Shown one piece after another: positions 1-13,193 of a DNA stretch of 64,000 bases; the stretch's first letter is position 1, and each line of letters starts with the position of its first letter. This stretch comes from Brevundimonas sp. PAMC22021. Its GTDB lineage: Bacteria > Pseudomonadota > Alphaproteobacteria > Caulobacterales > Caulobacteraceae. The notes beneath the pieces are model-generated. The model was not told the origin of the DNA and did no database searches. It saw only the letters and a list, made by a program, of their open reading frames with translations. The translations under genes were made by a program, and so were the position numbers. The DNA lies in assembly GCF_019443405.1 (NCBI RefSeq), contig NZ_CP080376.1, positions 1,922,001-1,986,000 of the forward strand, given 5' to 3'.

Positions 1-222
1 CTGGCGCGCGACATCGCCCTGGTGCTGGAGCGCATGGGCGGATCGGCGCACCAGACAGTGGTCATCGACTGCGTCGCCGCCTTGAAGCGCCAGCGCGGCG
101 AACAGGTGACGCCGGATCTGAAGACCCGCATCATCGAGGTCTTCGAACATTATCGCGATCTCTTCTTCCGCCCGTTCGGGGAAGGCTCGAATCGCTGGGC
201 GCTGGCCGGCGACTTCGCCTGA
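1..222 (+). CDS. C-terminal part of an unknown protein (5' end outside window)
   Basis: The frame is open from the first base to a TGA at 220-222, leaving 73 codons of the 3' end of a gene. The visible part is soluble and mostly helical, with a run of charged residues (ALKRQRGEQ) and an aromatic-rich end (HYRDLFFRPFGE). I do not recognise the family. No membrane segment or catalytic motif is visible. A strong hairpin begins about 17 bases after the stop, which supports this being the true end of a transcription unit. Confidence 0.6.
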   Translation: MARDIALVLERMGGSAHQTVVIDCVAALKRQRGEQVTPDLKTRIIEVFEHYRDLFFRPFGEGSNRWALAGDFA

Positions 223-238
223 GACATCGCTGACGTGA

Positions 239-270
239 AAAGGGCGCGCCTCGCGGGAGGCGCGCCCTTT
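239..270. terminator. Bidirectional hairpin terminator
   Basis: A perfect 14-bp stem (239-252 with 257-270) closes a GCGG tetraloop. The stem starts with AAA and ends with TTT, so it can act for the plus-strand gene ending at 222 and for the minus-strand gene ending at 293. It lies between two convergent genes, where a shared terminator is expected. Confidence 0.8.
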
Positions 271-292
271 CGTCATGTCGGATCGAAGACGA

Positions 293-814
293 TCAGAACT
301 TGCGCACGAAGCTCAGCGCGTAGCTGTCGTTTTCGCCGTCCGAGCCGTTGAAGTCGCGGCGGGTCCAGTCGGCGCGCACGCCGTTCAGGCCGTCAACCAG
401 ATAGGTCGCGCCCGCGCCGTAGTTCCAGCTGTCCTCGCCGATGTCCGAAGAGCCGCCGGCCAGTTCGCGCTTCAGTTCGGTGTGGCCATAGCCGGTGCGC
501 ACGAACACTTCGAGGTTGTTGGACACCGGGTACTTGCCGACGACATAGCCGGCGGCGTCCCACTCGTGCTCGATCTTGCCGTCCACGCCGGCCACGTTGA
601 TGTCGTGATCCTTGACGCCCACGGAGGCCTCGGTCTCCACCGCGATGAAGCGGTTCAGGTTCACGCCCAGGCGGCCGGTCACGGCGCCCGTGCTGGTGTC
701 GTCAAGATGAGTGTAGCCGAGGTTGCCGTATCCGCGCGGCTCGGACGCCGATTGCGCTAGTGCAGGCGCAGCGATTGCAGAAATGGCGACAGCGGCGAGA
801 ATGATGTTACGCAT
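293..814 (-). CDS. Outer-membrane beta-barrel protein, OmpA/opacity-like
   Basis: This is a 173-residue protein with a clear Sec signal peptide (cleavage likely after ALAQ, about residue 21). The mature part is made of short alternating beta-strands separated by polar turns and ends in the terminal Phe (FVRKF) typical of BamA-recognised barrels. Length and layout fit the small eight-stranded porin-like barrel family (OMP_b-brl). The segment with ADWTRR near the C-terminus resembles the penultimate strand of these proteins. An AGGAG lies about 12 bases before the ATG. The substrate or role is not predictable. It is transcribed alone, with about 245 bp of upstream non-coding DNA. Confidence 0.75.
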   Translation of the reverse strand: MRNIILAAVAISAIAAPALAQSASEPRGYGNLGYTHLDDTSTGAVTGRLGVNLNRFIAVETEASVGVKDHDINVAGVDGKIEHEWDAAGYVVGKYPVSNNLEVFVRTGYGHTELKRELAGGSSDIGEDSWNYGAGATYLVDGLNGVRADWTRRDFNGSDGENDSYALSFVRKF

Positions 815-1006
815 TGTTTCTATTCACTCCTAGATGCGGCGATCTGTGTTGATCGCCAACCCCATCCAGCGAGTGCATAAATGGGGGACGGACTATGCCG
901 TTCCAGATGCCGCGACCACTTGCGCTGAGCTGTGCACGTCAGGACACATACAGCGTTCCTTCAACTGTGACGTTGTTGTGACATTGGAACGCCTCGCCCC
1001 AACGAC

Positions 1007-1035
1007 AAAGGGCGGCCCGCGCGGAGCCGCCCCTT
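1007..1035 (-). terminator. Probable terminator of ppdK
   Basis: A GC-rich inverted repeat (1007-1016 with 1026-1035, one A-C mismatch, nine-base loop) sits 26 bases downstream of the ppdK stop on the minus strand. The strand leaving the stem is only weakly T-rich, so termination strength is uncertain. Confidence 0.5.
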
Positions 1036-1060
1036 ATCCGACCGTGGATCAGGCAGACGC

Positions 1061-3739
<2,679 letters not shown>

Positions 3740-3902
3740 GATCGGTAAGCCCCTGAGCCGTGTTCTGATCGGCGGGGTTGGCCCCGCTCGGGATGCGGCA
3801 TGACTAGCGCGCACGCGACAGCTTGGCCATGCTGTATGTAACAATACGTGAGCGGCCGGGCGGGTTCCTGAACCGGCGCCGACGATCCCTGCCCGGAACG
3901 AA

Positions 3903-3926
3903 AAAGGCCGGCTTGCGCCGGCCTTT
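3903..3926 (-). terminator. Rho-independent terminator of rpoD
   Basis: A perfect 10-bp stem (3903-3912 with 3917-3926) has a TTGC loop. On the minus strand it is followed by TTTTT (complement of 3901-3905). It starts 4 bases after the rpoD stop, an ideal position and form for intrinsic termination. Confidence 0.9.
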
Positions 3927-3929
3927 CCA

Positions 3930-5867
<1,938 letters not shown>

Positions 5868-5938
5868 TCAGTGTCTCTCCAGCCAGCGGGGGTGATCAGG
5901 CCCCATGGCAAAAATACAACGCTCGCCGACTTCGTAGG

Positions 5939-7816
5939 TTACGAGGCCGAACTGTTATCCCAAATCGTTCCGGTCTTGATGGCCCGGCGCAAGGCGTCAC
6001 GCTCCGCCTTCACCCGTGCGAAGGCAGAGGCGTCGAAGACCAGATGGGCCTCCGACTTCGCTGACGCCAGCGCCTGCTCCAACGCCGCCACGCGGGTTGA
6101 GGCGTCAAGCGCCTGCGACCACCGGATCCGCGCCTCGGCGAGGGGCTTGTCGGAAGCCAGGAATGGCGCGCCGGACTTTGCCGCCGCCTTCTCGACCTCG
6201 CGCACTAAGGCATCGTGACCCGATTGCGCCAGATGGCGACGCATGGCCGCAGAGTCAAGCGGAAGCCCCGACAACCGTAAGCGCACTAACTCTTGCGCCA
6301 GTCCGTCCAGAGCCGGATCGCCGAAGCCGTGGGCGGCGACAGCCTCCAGATGATCGTCCAATCGCTCCGGATCGTCGATCGCGCCATGCGCGAGAGCGGC
6401 CGGCACCGGTTCGATCGACCGGCTGAGCGACTGCATGGCGGCGGCGCCTTCGGCGGTCTGGCCCTGCATTGGGGGTGGACCGAAGCGACCCCGGCCCGAC
6501 CCCGGCGTCCACGGCCGTTCAACGGCGCGCGGCTGGTTCCTGGGAAACAGGGCGTCGAAGCGATCAAACAGGTCGCGGCGGTATTGCTCGGCCAGGTCCT
6601 TGTCCTGGACGGCGCCGGCGGCCTGGCGCAGGCGGCCTTTCAGGCCGGCCTTGCGCTCGGGCGTGTCGAGCGGTTCGACTTCGACTTCACGGCGGAACAG
6701 CACCTCGGCGAAGGCGCGGGTGTCGGCCAGCGCCTGACGCAGCGCCGGCGCGCCCTTGTCGCGCAGGATGTCGTCGGGGTCCTGGCCGCCTTCGAGCAGG
6801 GCGAAGCGGAAGGAGCGGCCGGATTTCAGCAGCGGCAGTCCCCGCTCGATCGCGCGATAGGCGGCGCGAAGGCCCGCCGCATCTCCGTCGAAGCACAGCA
6901 CCGGCTCGTGCGACACGCGCCACAGCCGCTCCATCTGCTCTTCCGTCAGCGCCGTGCCCATGGGCGCCACGGCCGGCAATCCCGCACGCTGGCAGGCGAT
7001 CACGTCCATGTAGCCTTCGACCACGATGATCGACTGATCGTTCTTAGATTCGGCGCCCAGGATGCGGCGAGCCTCGGGCAGGCCGTAGAGCGTCGCGCCC
7101 TTGTGGAAGAGCGGGCTTTCCGGGCCGTTCAGATATTTGGCGCGGTCGTCCGGGTTCATCGCCCGGCCGCCGAACGAGACGATCCGCCCGCGCGTGTCCA
7201 GGATCGGAAACATCAGCCGGTCGCGGAAGCGGTCGTACGGCTTGCCACCGCCTTCGGGAGAGATCAGCAGGCCGGCCTCGACCAGTTCCGCCGGGCGCGC
7301 GCCGCGCTGGACCAAGGCCTGTTTCAGACCCTCGCGGTCGTTGGGCGCATACCCAAGGCCGAACCGCTCCCACTGGTCCTCGGGCAGGCCGCGCTTTTCC
7401 AGGTAGTCGCGCGCCGCCTTGCCGGTGGAGCGGCGCAGATTGGCCGCGAACCACTTCTGGGCCAGGTCCATCCAGTCGGACAGGCCCTGCTTCTTAGCCT
7501 CGCGCTCAGCCGCCTGCGGGTCCTCGGCCGGCAGGGCCAGGCCCGCCTCGCCCGCCAGCCGCTGCACCGCCTCGACAAAGGAAAGGCGTTCGGTCTCCTG
7601 CAGAAAGGAGATGATGTCGCCGTGCTTGCCGGACGAGAAGTCGTGAAAGAAGCCCTTGTCGTCGTTGACGAAGAACGACGGCGACTTTTCCTTGGAGAAG
7701 GGCGACAGGCCGACGAACTCGCGCCCCTGCCGCTTGAGCTTCACCGTACGTCCGATCACGTCGGACGGGCGAAGGCGCGCCTTCAGTTCATCGATGAAGC
7801 GTTCGTCGAAGCGCAC
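5939..7816 (-). CDS. dnaG: DNA primase
   Basis: Synthesises RNA primers at the replication fork. The order is an N-terminal CHC2-like domain (about 1-100), the RNA polymerase/Toprim core with EGYMD and FDGDAAG (about 255-370), and a C-terminal DnaB-interacting helical region (about 440-625). The GTG at 7816 is preceded by AGAGGA and is the only sensible start. Odd feature: the four zinc ligands of classical DnaG (Cys, His, Cys, Cys) are replaced by S38, S41, D59 and S62, although surrounding residues (EKSPSF, GKHGD) are kept. The fold is probably retained without metal. This may be a trait of the lineage rather than a defect. It is cotranscribed with rpoD. Confidence 0.95.
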   Translation of the reverse strand: MRFDERFIDELKARLRPSDVIGRTVKLKRQGREFVGLSPFSKEKSPSFFVNDDKGFFHDFSSGKHGDIISFLQETERLSFVEAVQRLAGEAGLALPAEDPQAAEREAKKQGLSDWMDLAQKWFAANLRRSTGKAARDYLEKRGLPEDQWERFGLGYAPNDREGLKQALVQRGARPAELVEAGLLISPEGGGKPYDRFRDRLMFPILDTRGRIVSFGGRAMNPDDRAKYLNGPESPLFHKGATLYGLPEARRILGAESKNDQSIIVVEGYMDVIACQRAGLPAVAPMGTALTEEQMERLWRVSHEPVLCFDGDAAGLRAAYRAIERGLPLLKSGRSFRFALLEGGQDPDDILRDKGAPALRQALADTRAFAEVLFRREVEVEPLDTPERKAGLKGRLRQAAGAVQDKDLAEQYRRDLFDRFDALFPRNQPRAVERPWTPGSGRGRFGPPPMQGQTAEGAAAMQSLSRSIEPVPAALAHGAIDDPERLDDHLEAVAAHGFGDPALDGLAQELVRLRLSGLPLDSAAMRRHLAQSGHDALVREVEKAAAKSGAPFLASDKPLAEARIRWSQALDASTRVAALEQALASAKSEAHLVFDASAFARVKAERDALRRAIKTGTIWDNSSAS

Positions 7817-7867
7817 GCCGATCCTCTAGTCCCCTGCTGCGGCGGCGTCGATGGGGCGGCGGGATCA

Positions 7868-7909
7868 GGCGGCCTGTCCGAACCTCCCCCGAAGTCTGAA
7901 CAGGCCGCC
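7868..7909. repeat. Long-loop inverted repeat upstream of dnaG
   Basis: A perfect 10-bp inverted repeat (7868-7877 with 7900-7909) spans a 22-base interior in the 252-bp gap between ldcA and dnaG. There is no T tract on either side. It could be a weak terminator of ldcA, a leader structure of dnaG or an operator. Apart from this I see no gene in 7817-8068. Confidence 0.35.
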
Positions 7910-8068
7910 GCATCGCGGATCGGGCGTCGGTCGCCCGGGTGTCCCCCGACACCTGGACTAACGAGTTCCTAACGCCTCGCGGACCCCCATCTGGCGCAAG
8001 GTTGCGCCGGTTGTCGAGTAGAGGTTGCGGCAAAGCTGCGGGATCGTGGCGAGACTGTGTCTTTTCGG

Positions 8069-8905
8069 CTACCGTTCGCCGAACGGGACGACCTTGTTGT
8101 CGGCGTCGTGCCCGATGTCGGCTGAGCCGAGATAGGCGACGCCAGAACGCAGGCACCAGTAGCGCACGATCTCTTCCGGCGTCTGGCCGAAGTCGGGATC
8201 GTTGGGCGTGATGTCCGACACCCGCCCGAGGCGGATGCCCGCCACGCGTCGGATCGAGACCTGGCCAGTCAGATGAAACATCATCCGATCAACGCGGTAC
8301 AACGCCTCCGACACCTCTTCCAGCATCAGCACATGACCGGACAGGTCCGGTTCCAGCGCGGTGCCGACCAACTGATCGAGTATGGTCAGGTTGAAGGCGG
8401 CGGCCGGACGCGGATCGGCCTGCAGCGACGGCTCCCAGCCCCTCGCGTCGCCGGTCGTCAGCCAGTCCAGCGCGCGCCTGCCGGTGTCGTCCTGGCGCAG
8501 GGCGTCGGACGCCATCGGCCCATGCGCCAGATGCGGGAACCCGGCCTTGTACATGCCGGCCAGAAGACTGCCGGCGTCGGAATAGCCGAGGAACCGCTTG
8601 CTCCGGGCCACATGGTTCAGCCGAGGCAGCACGGCCTCGGCGATGCGGCAGGAGCCATAGCCGCCGCGCGCGAACCAGACGGCGTCGATGCGCGGATCGT
8701 TGGCGAACTCCACGAACGCCTCGGCGCGGGTGCGGTCGTCACCGGCGAAATGACCGTGCTTCAAGAGGCAGGCGGGATGGAACACCAGCGAGATCGAGCG
8801 GTCCGGCACGGCCTGCTCCATCCACTCCTCGATCGCCTGCATGCGTTCAGGGCTGAAGCGGGAGCTTGCGCAGACCACGCCGATCTTGAAGGCGCCGCTC
8901 TTCAT
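8069..8905 (-). CDS. ldcA: Murein LD-carboxypeptidase (peptidase S66)
   Basis: Predicted to remove the terminal D-Ala from murein tetrapeptides during peptidoglycan recycling in the cytoplasm; there is no signal peptide. The 278-residue protein shows the S66 hallmarks: RGGYGS near residue 80, the nucleophile Ser in LGYSDAG (about S109), a Glu in LEEVSE (about 195) and a C-terminal His in GHDADN (about 266), giving the Ser-Glu-His triad. The ATG at 8905 has GGGGAA upstream. It is divergent from mpl with only 68 bp between the starts. LdcA makes the tripeptide that Mpl uses, so the pairing supports both assignments. Confidence 0.88.
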   Translation of the reverse strand: MKSGAFKIGVVCASSRFSPERMQAIEEWMEQAVPDRSISLVFHPACLLKHGHFAGDDRTRAEAFVEFANDPRIDAVWFARGGYGSCRIAEAVLPRLNHVARSKRFLGYSDAGSLLAGMYKAGFPHLAHGPMASDALRQDDTGRRALDWLTTGDARGWEPSLQADPRPAAAFNLTILDQLVGTALEPDLSGHVLMLEEVSEALYRVDRMMFHLTGQVSIRRVAGIRLGRVSDITPNDPDFGQTPEEIVRYWCLRSGVAYLGSADIGHDADNKVVPFGER

Positions 8906-8973
8906 GGATGGTTCCCCGCCGTTCGCGTGCTAGTCAGCCGCCCTGAGCGCCCTGCCTTTCCGGTTTCCGCCCC

Positions 8974-10377
8974 ATGAATCAAGACGCCTCCTATTTCTTC
9001 TGCGGCATCGGCGGCTCCGGCATGCTGCCGCTGGCGATGATCGTGCAGGCGTCAGGCGCTCGCATCGAGGGCTCCGACCGCGCGCTGGACCAGGGCCGCA
9101 CACCCGAGAAGTTCGACTGGCTGCGCGGGCACGGCGTCGTCCTGCACCCGCAGGACGGCTCGGGCGTCACCTCGCCGGACCAGATCGTGGTGGCGACCGG
9201 GGCGGTGGAGGCCACCGTGCCCGACATCGGCGCGGCCAGGCGGGCGGGCGCTTCGATCCTGACCCGGCCGGAGCTGCTGAGCCGCCTGTTCAACGCCGCC
9301 GAGACCTCGATCGGCGTCGCGGGCACCAGCGGAAAATCGACCATCACCGGCATGATCGCCTGGATCCTGGACAGGGCCGGCCGTCGCCCCACGGTGATGA
9401 ATGGCGCGGTGATGAAGAACTTCGCTGACGCCGACCACCCGTTCGCCAGCGCCCTGATCGGCGATCCGACCCTGTTCGTGTCCGAGGTGGACGAGAGCGA
9501 CGGCTCCATCGCGCGCTACGATCCGACGGTGGCGGTGGTCTCCAACATATCGCTCGACCACAAGTCGATGGAGGAGTTGCGCGATCTGTTCGGCGGCTTT
9601 GCGGGACGGGCGAACACCGCCGTGCTGAACCGCGACAACCCGGAAACGCAGGCGCTGGCGCAGATGCTGCCGCCGGACCAGGTGATCACCTTCTCTCTGG
9701 GCGAAGAGGCGACGCTGTCGGCGCACGACCTGCAGCCGCTGCCGCATGGAATTCGGTTTCGCCTGATCGAGGGCTGGGGCGAGCACGACGTGGAACTGGC
9801 GACGCCGGGCGCCCACAATGTCGCCAATGCCCTCGCCGCCATCGGCGCGGTGCGCGCTCTGGGCGTCTCGACGGCCGAGGCGATTGGAGCCCTCAAGACC
9901 TTCGCCGGCATCCGCCGCCGCATGGAGGTGGTGGGGACGGCAGGCGGCGTCACCGTCATCGACGACTTCGCCCACAACCCGGACAAGATCGCCGCCACGC
10001 TGAAGACGCTGCACGCGTTCGACGGCCGGCTGCTGATCCTGTTCCAGCCGCATGGCTTCGGCCCTCTGAAGCTGATGAAGGATGAGTTCATCGACGGCTT
10101 CGCCGGCCTGCTGCGTCCCGACGACGTCCTGCTGATGCCGGAGCCGGTCTATTTCGGCGGAACCACCGACCGCGGCGTGTCGTCGGAGGACATCGTCTCG
10201 GGCGTGCGCGCCGCTGGACGTCAAGCGGAGGCCCTGCCCGACCGCGCAGCCTGCGGCGCGCGGCTGCTGGAGCTGGCCCGGGCCGGCGACCGGATCGTGG
10301 TCATGGGCGCGCGCGACGACACCCTGTCGACCTTCGCCGGTGCGCTTCTGGAGCAACTGTCCGAAAAACTCGGCTGA
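8974..10377 (+). CDS. mpl: UDP-MurNAc:L-Ala-gamma-D-Glu-meso-DAP ligase
   Basis: Mur-ligase-family enzyme of 467 residues that re-attaches recycled murein tripeptide to UDP-MurNAc. The N-terminal Rossmann domain starts with FCGIGGSGM, the ATP loop is GTSGKST (117-123), EVDESDGS follows in the central domain, and the C-terminal domain starts around residue 310. MurC shares these motifs. I prefer Mpl because of the N-terminal form and the divergent LD-carboxypeptidase next door, and because murC normally sits in the division/cell-wall cluster, which is not here. No strong Shine-Dalgarno precedes the ATG. Confidence 0.82.
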   Translation: MNQDASYFFCGIGGSGMLPLAMIVQASGARIEGSDRALDQGRTPEKFDWLRGHGVVLHPQDGSGVTSPDQIVVATGAVEATVPDIGAARRAGASILTRPELLSRLFNAAETSIGVAGTSGKSTITGMIAWILDRAGRRPTVMNGAVMKNFADADHPFASALIGDPTLFVSEVDESDGSIARYDPTVAVVSNISLDHKSMEELRDLFGGFAGRANTAVLNRDNPETQALAQMLPPDQVITFSLGEEATLSAHDLQPLPHGIRFRLIEGWGEHDVELATPGAHNVANALAAIGAVRALGVSTAEAIGALKTFAGIRRRMEVVGTAGGVTVIDDFAHNPDKIAATLKTLHAFDGRLLILFQPHGFGPLKLMKDEFIDGFAGLLRPDDVLLMPEPVYFGGTTDRGVSSEDIVSGVRAAGRQAEALPDRAACGARLLELARAGDRIVVMGARDDTLSTFAGALLEQLSEKLG

Positions 10378-10417
10378 GAGGGCGAACCGTCCGGCGCGAA
10401 TGGTATTGTAGCGGCCG

Positions 10418-12445
10418 ATGTTGCAGCTTCCTCCTCCCCCCGCCCCGCCCGTCCAGATCGAGGAGGTGGTGGTCACCGCCGCTCGCCTGCCGCCGGCCGC
10501 CGCCGATGCGGCGTTCTCGGTCATCCGCCTGGACGAGCAGTTGCTTGGACGCTCCAGCCGCCTGGACGAGGCGCTGCGCAGCGTGCCGGCGGTGTCCCTG
10601 TTCCGGCGCACCACCAGCCTGTCGGCCAATCCGACCACCCAGGGCATTTCGCTGCGCGCCATTGCGCCATCGGGCGCCGGGCGCACCCTGGTCACGCTGG
10701 ACGGCGTGCCGGTCAATGATCCGTTCGGCGGCTGGGTGATCTGGTCGCAGGTCCCGACCGAGTCGCTGGAGAGCCTGGACATCGTGCGCGGCGCGGGCTC
10801 CGGCCCCTATGGCGCGGGCGCCCTGACCGGAACCATCCTGCTGCGCGAGCGTGAACGGGGCGCGGTGCTGGACGCCTCGGTGCTGGAGCGCGGCGGCGCG
10901 CGGCTTGCGGGATCGGGCTCGCGGCAAGTGGGCGCGGTGAACCTGACGGGCTCGGCGCTGTACGAGACCAGCGACGGCTATGTGCCCGTGCGCGGTCCTG
11001 CGGCGGGCGCGGCGGACACGCCGCTGGACCTTCGCACCCGCAGCGCCTCGGTCCGCGCCGACATGCCGGTGGGAACAGCCAACCTGTCCCTGCGCGCCGC
11101 AGCCTATGACGAGGAACGCGGCTCGGGGCTCGGCGACGGCCGCTCCACCGCCGAGGGCCATGTGCTGAGCGCCACCGCCGCCCAGGCGCCGACGGATGGC
11201 GGCTATGGCTGGCGGCTTCAGGCGTGGCGGCGTGAGAGCGACTTCTCCAACACCACCGCCACGGCCTCGACCGACCGATCGACCACGACGCTGGTCAACG
11301 ATCAATATCGCACACCCGCGACCGGCTGGGGCCTGAACGCCGCCGTGCGACGCGGCGCGCAGGATTTCGGCGGCGGGAGCCTGCAGTGGGAGGTCGGCGC
11401 CGACGGCCGCTTCAACGAGGGCGAGACCAACGAGCGGTTCGGCCTGGCGTTTACTCCGCGCAACCGGCGGGCGGGCGGCGAGACCTCGGTGGTCGGCGGC
11501 TATGTCGATGGATCGTGGACCGGCGGCGACTGGCTGGTCGCGGGCGGACTGCGGCTGGACCGCTGGGAGAACCAGGGCGGGTTCCGCGAGGAATACACCC
11601 TCGCCACCGGCGCCGTGACGCTGGACGAGGCCGAAGAGGCGCGCTCTGGCGAGGTGGTCAGCGCGCGTCTGGCCGCGCGTCGCGATCTGGGGAATGGCTA
11701 TGCGGCGCGGCTGGCGGCCTATTCCGGCTTTCGCCCCGCCACGCTGAACGAGCTGCACCGGCCGTTCCGCGTCGGCGACGATGTCACGGAAGCGAACGCC
11801 GGACTGGAGCCGGAATCGCTGCGCGGCATCGAGGCGGGTCTGGCCTTTGACAACCGTGCGGGGATCGCCTGGGGCGCGACCCTGTTCTGGAACGAGATCG
11901 AGGACGCCATCGTCAATGTGACCGTGGGTCAGGGCCCGGCGACCTTCCCGCGCGCCGGCTTCATCCCGGCCGGCGGGGTGCTGCGCCAGCGCCAGAACGC
12001 CGGAACGATCGAGGCCTGGGGCGTCGAGCTGAACGGCTCCGCCTCGGTCTCGGAGCGGCTGTCCCTGACCGGCGCGGTCGCCTGGACCGACGCAGAGGTC
12101 GATGGGGGATCGGCCGCGCCGCAGTTGACCGGTCTGCGCCCCGCCCAGGCCCCGGAATGGAGCGCGACGGCCGGTCTCGACTGGCGCGCGACCGACCGGC
12201 TGACCCTGATCGCGGCCGCCCGCTATGAGTCCGACCGGTTTGACGACGATCTGAACAGCCGGGTGCTGGAAGCCGCCGTCACGCTGGACGCGCGGGCGGA
12301 ATGGGCCGTGAATGACCGCGCCATGGTCTATGTGGCGCTCGACAACGTCACGGACGAGGACGTCGAGGTCGCCGAAACCGGCCTGGGCATCGCCGGCTAT
12401 GGTCCGCCTCGCACCCTCAGCGCGGGGCTGCGCCTGACCTACTGA
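10418..12445 (+). CDS. TonB-dependent outer-membrane receptor, apparently without signal peptide
   Basis: This 675-residue receptor has a TonB-box-like EEVVVTA at residues 14-20, a plug domain (about 25-140, with VTLDGVPVND and VRGAGSGPYG) and a 22-strand-type barrel ending in a terminal aromatic (LRLTY). It would import a metal complex or siderophore using TonB energy. Odd feature: the only available ATG gives MLQLPPPPAPPV directly before the TonB box, with no hydrophobic signal sequence. An earlier in-frame ATG at 10400 is cut off by a TAG at 10409. Either the signal has been lost, or a frameshift or sequence error sits in this C-rich stretch. It is the first gene of a six-gene block with PepSY, DUF2271, DUF4198, ApbE and a diflavin reductase. 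Confidence 0.88.
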   Translation: MLQLPPPPAPPVQIEEVVVTAARLPPAAADAAFSVIRLDEQLLGRSSRLDEALRSVPAVSLFRRTTSLSANPTTQGISLRAIAPSGAGRTLVTLDGVPVNDPFGGWVIWSQVPTESLESLDIVRGAGSGPYGAGALTGTILLRERERGAVLDASVLERGGARLAGSGSRQVGAVNLTGSALYETSDGYVPVRGPAAGAADTPLDLRTRSASVRADMPVGTANLSLRAAAYDEERGSGLGDGRSTAEGHVLSATAAQAPTDGGYGWRLQAWRRESDFSNTTATASTDRSTTTLVNDQYRTPATGWGLNAAVRRGAQDFGGGSLQWEVGADGRFNEGETNERFGLAFTPRNRRAGGETSVVGGYVDGSWTGGDWLVAGGLRLDRWENQGGFREEYTLATGAVTLDEAEEARSGEVVSARLAARRDLGNGYAARLAAYSGFRPATLNELHRPFRVGDDVTEANAGLEPESLRGIEAGLAFDNRAGIAWGATLFWNEIEDAIVNVTVGQGPATFPRAGFIPAGGVLRQRQNAGTIEAWGVELNGSASVSERLSLTGAVAWTDAEVDGGSAAPQLTGLRPAQAPEWSATAGLDWRATDRLTLIAAARYESDRFDDDLNSRVLEAAVTLDARAEWAVNDRAMVYVALDNVTDEDVEVAETGLGIAGYGPPRTLSAGLRLTY

Positions 12446-12477
12446 GAGGCTGCGACCGAGCGGCGCTATCGTCGCTA

Positions 12478-13182
12478 TTGAAAACCGTTCGCAACAATGG
12501 CACAGCCGTTGGCGTGACCGATCTCGCAGCTCCTCGTCCAGCCGAACGGACCGCCAAGCCCAGGGCGGCCGTGAACGCGCGCCGGTCGTTCTGGCTGAAG
12601 CAGCTGCACCAGTGGCACTGGATTTCGGCGGCCGTCAGCCTGGTGGGCATGATCCTGTTCGCCGTCACCGGCATCACCCTGAACCACGCGGCGTCGATCC
12701 CGGCCGAGCCGGTCGTCAGCGAGCAGACCGCCGTCCTGCCCGCGCCGCTGTTGCAGCGGCTGGAGGGCTTCCCGGCCGAGACCACCGACCCCGTGCCGGA
12801 CGCCGTGGCGCGCTGGGCCTCCGACGCCCTGGACGCCGAGATCGCCGGGCGCGCCAGCGAGACCACGCCCGAGGAAATCTACGTCGCCCTGGCCATGCCG
12901 GGCGGCGACGGCTGGGTCACCATCGATCGGGAAACCGGCGATGCGTTGCGGGAAAAGACCACGCGCGGCTGGGTCGCCTACCTCAATGACCTGCACAAGG
13001 GCCGCAACGCCGGCGCCGTGTGGTTCTGGTTCATCGACGTCTTTGCGGTGGCCTGCGTAATTTTCGCGGTCACGGGATTGGCGCTGTTGTGGCTGCACGC
13101 ACGCGGCCGACCATCGACCTGGCCGATCGTGGGCCTCGGCCTCCTGACCCCCGTCGTTATCGCCCTTCTGTTCATCCACTGA
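12478..13182 (+). CDS. PepSY-type transmembrane electron-transfer protein
   Basis: An inner-membrane protein with TM1 at about 48-70, a periplasmic PepSY-like domain at about 75-165, TM2 at about 180-207 and TM3 at about 214-233. Histidines cluster at both faces: H44/H47 and H207 on the cytosolic side, H70 and H173 on the periplasmic side. Such pairs could ligate two b-type hemes, as described for PepSY siderophore reductases of the FoxB type; for this protein that is inference. The start is uncertain. The longest frame begins with TTG at 12478; a GTG at 12571, preceded by AGGG and giving VNARRSFWLKQLHQW, is equally plausible and closer to family length. Partners up- and downstream point to a role in moving electrons across the inner membrane. 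Confidence 0.8.
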   Translation: MKTVRNNGTAVGVTDLAAPRPAERTAKPRAAVNARRSFWLKQLHQWHWISAAVSLVGMILFAVTGITLNHAASIPAEPVVSEQTAVLPAPLLQRLEGFPAETTDPVPDAVARWASDALDAEIAGRASETTPEEIYVALAMPGGDGWVTIDRETGDALREKTTRGWVAYLNDLHKGRNAGAVWFWFIDVFAVACVIFAVTGLALLWLHARGRPSTWPIVGLGLLTPVVIALLFIH

Positions 13183-13193
13183 CGAGTTCGCCC

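Noticed and set aside
7788..8156. 122-codon minus-strand frame across the dnaG-ldcA gap
   Set aside because: Overlaps the ends of both well-supported genes, is Arg-rich and lacks any motif.
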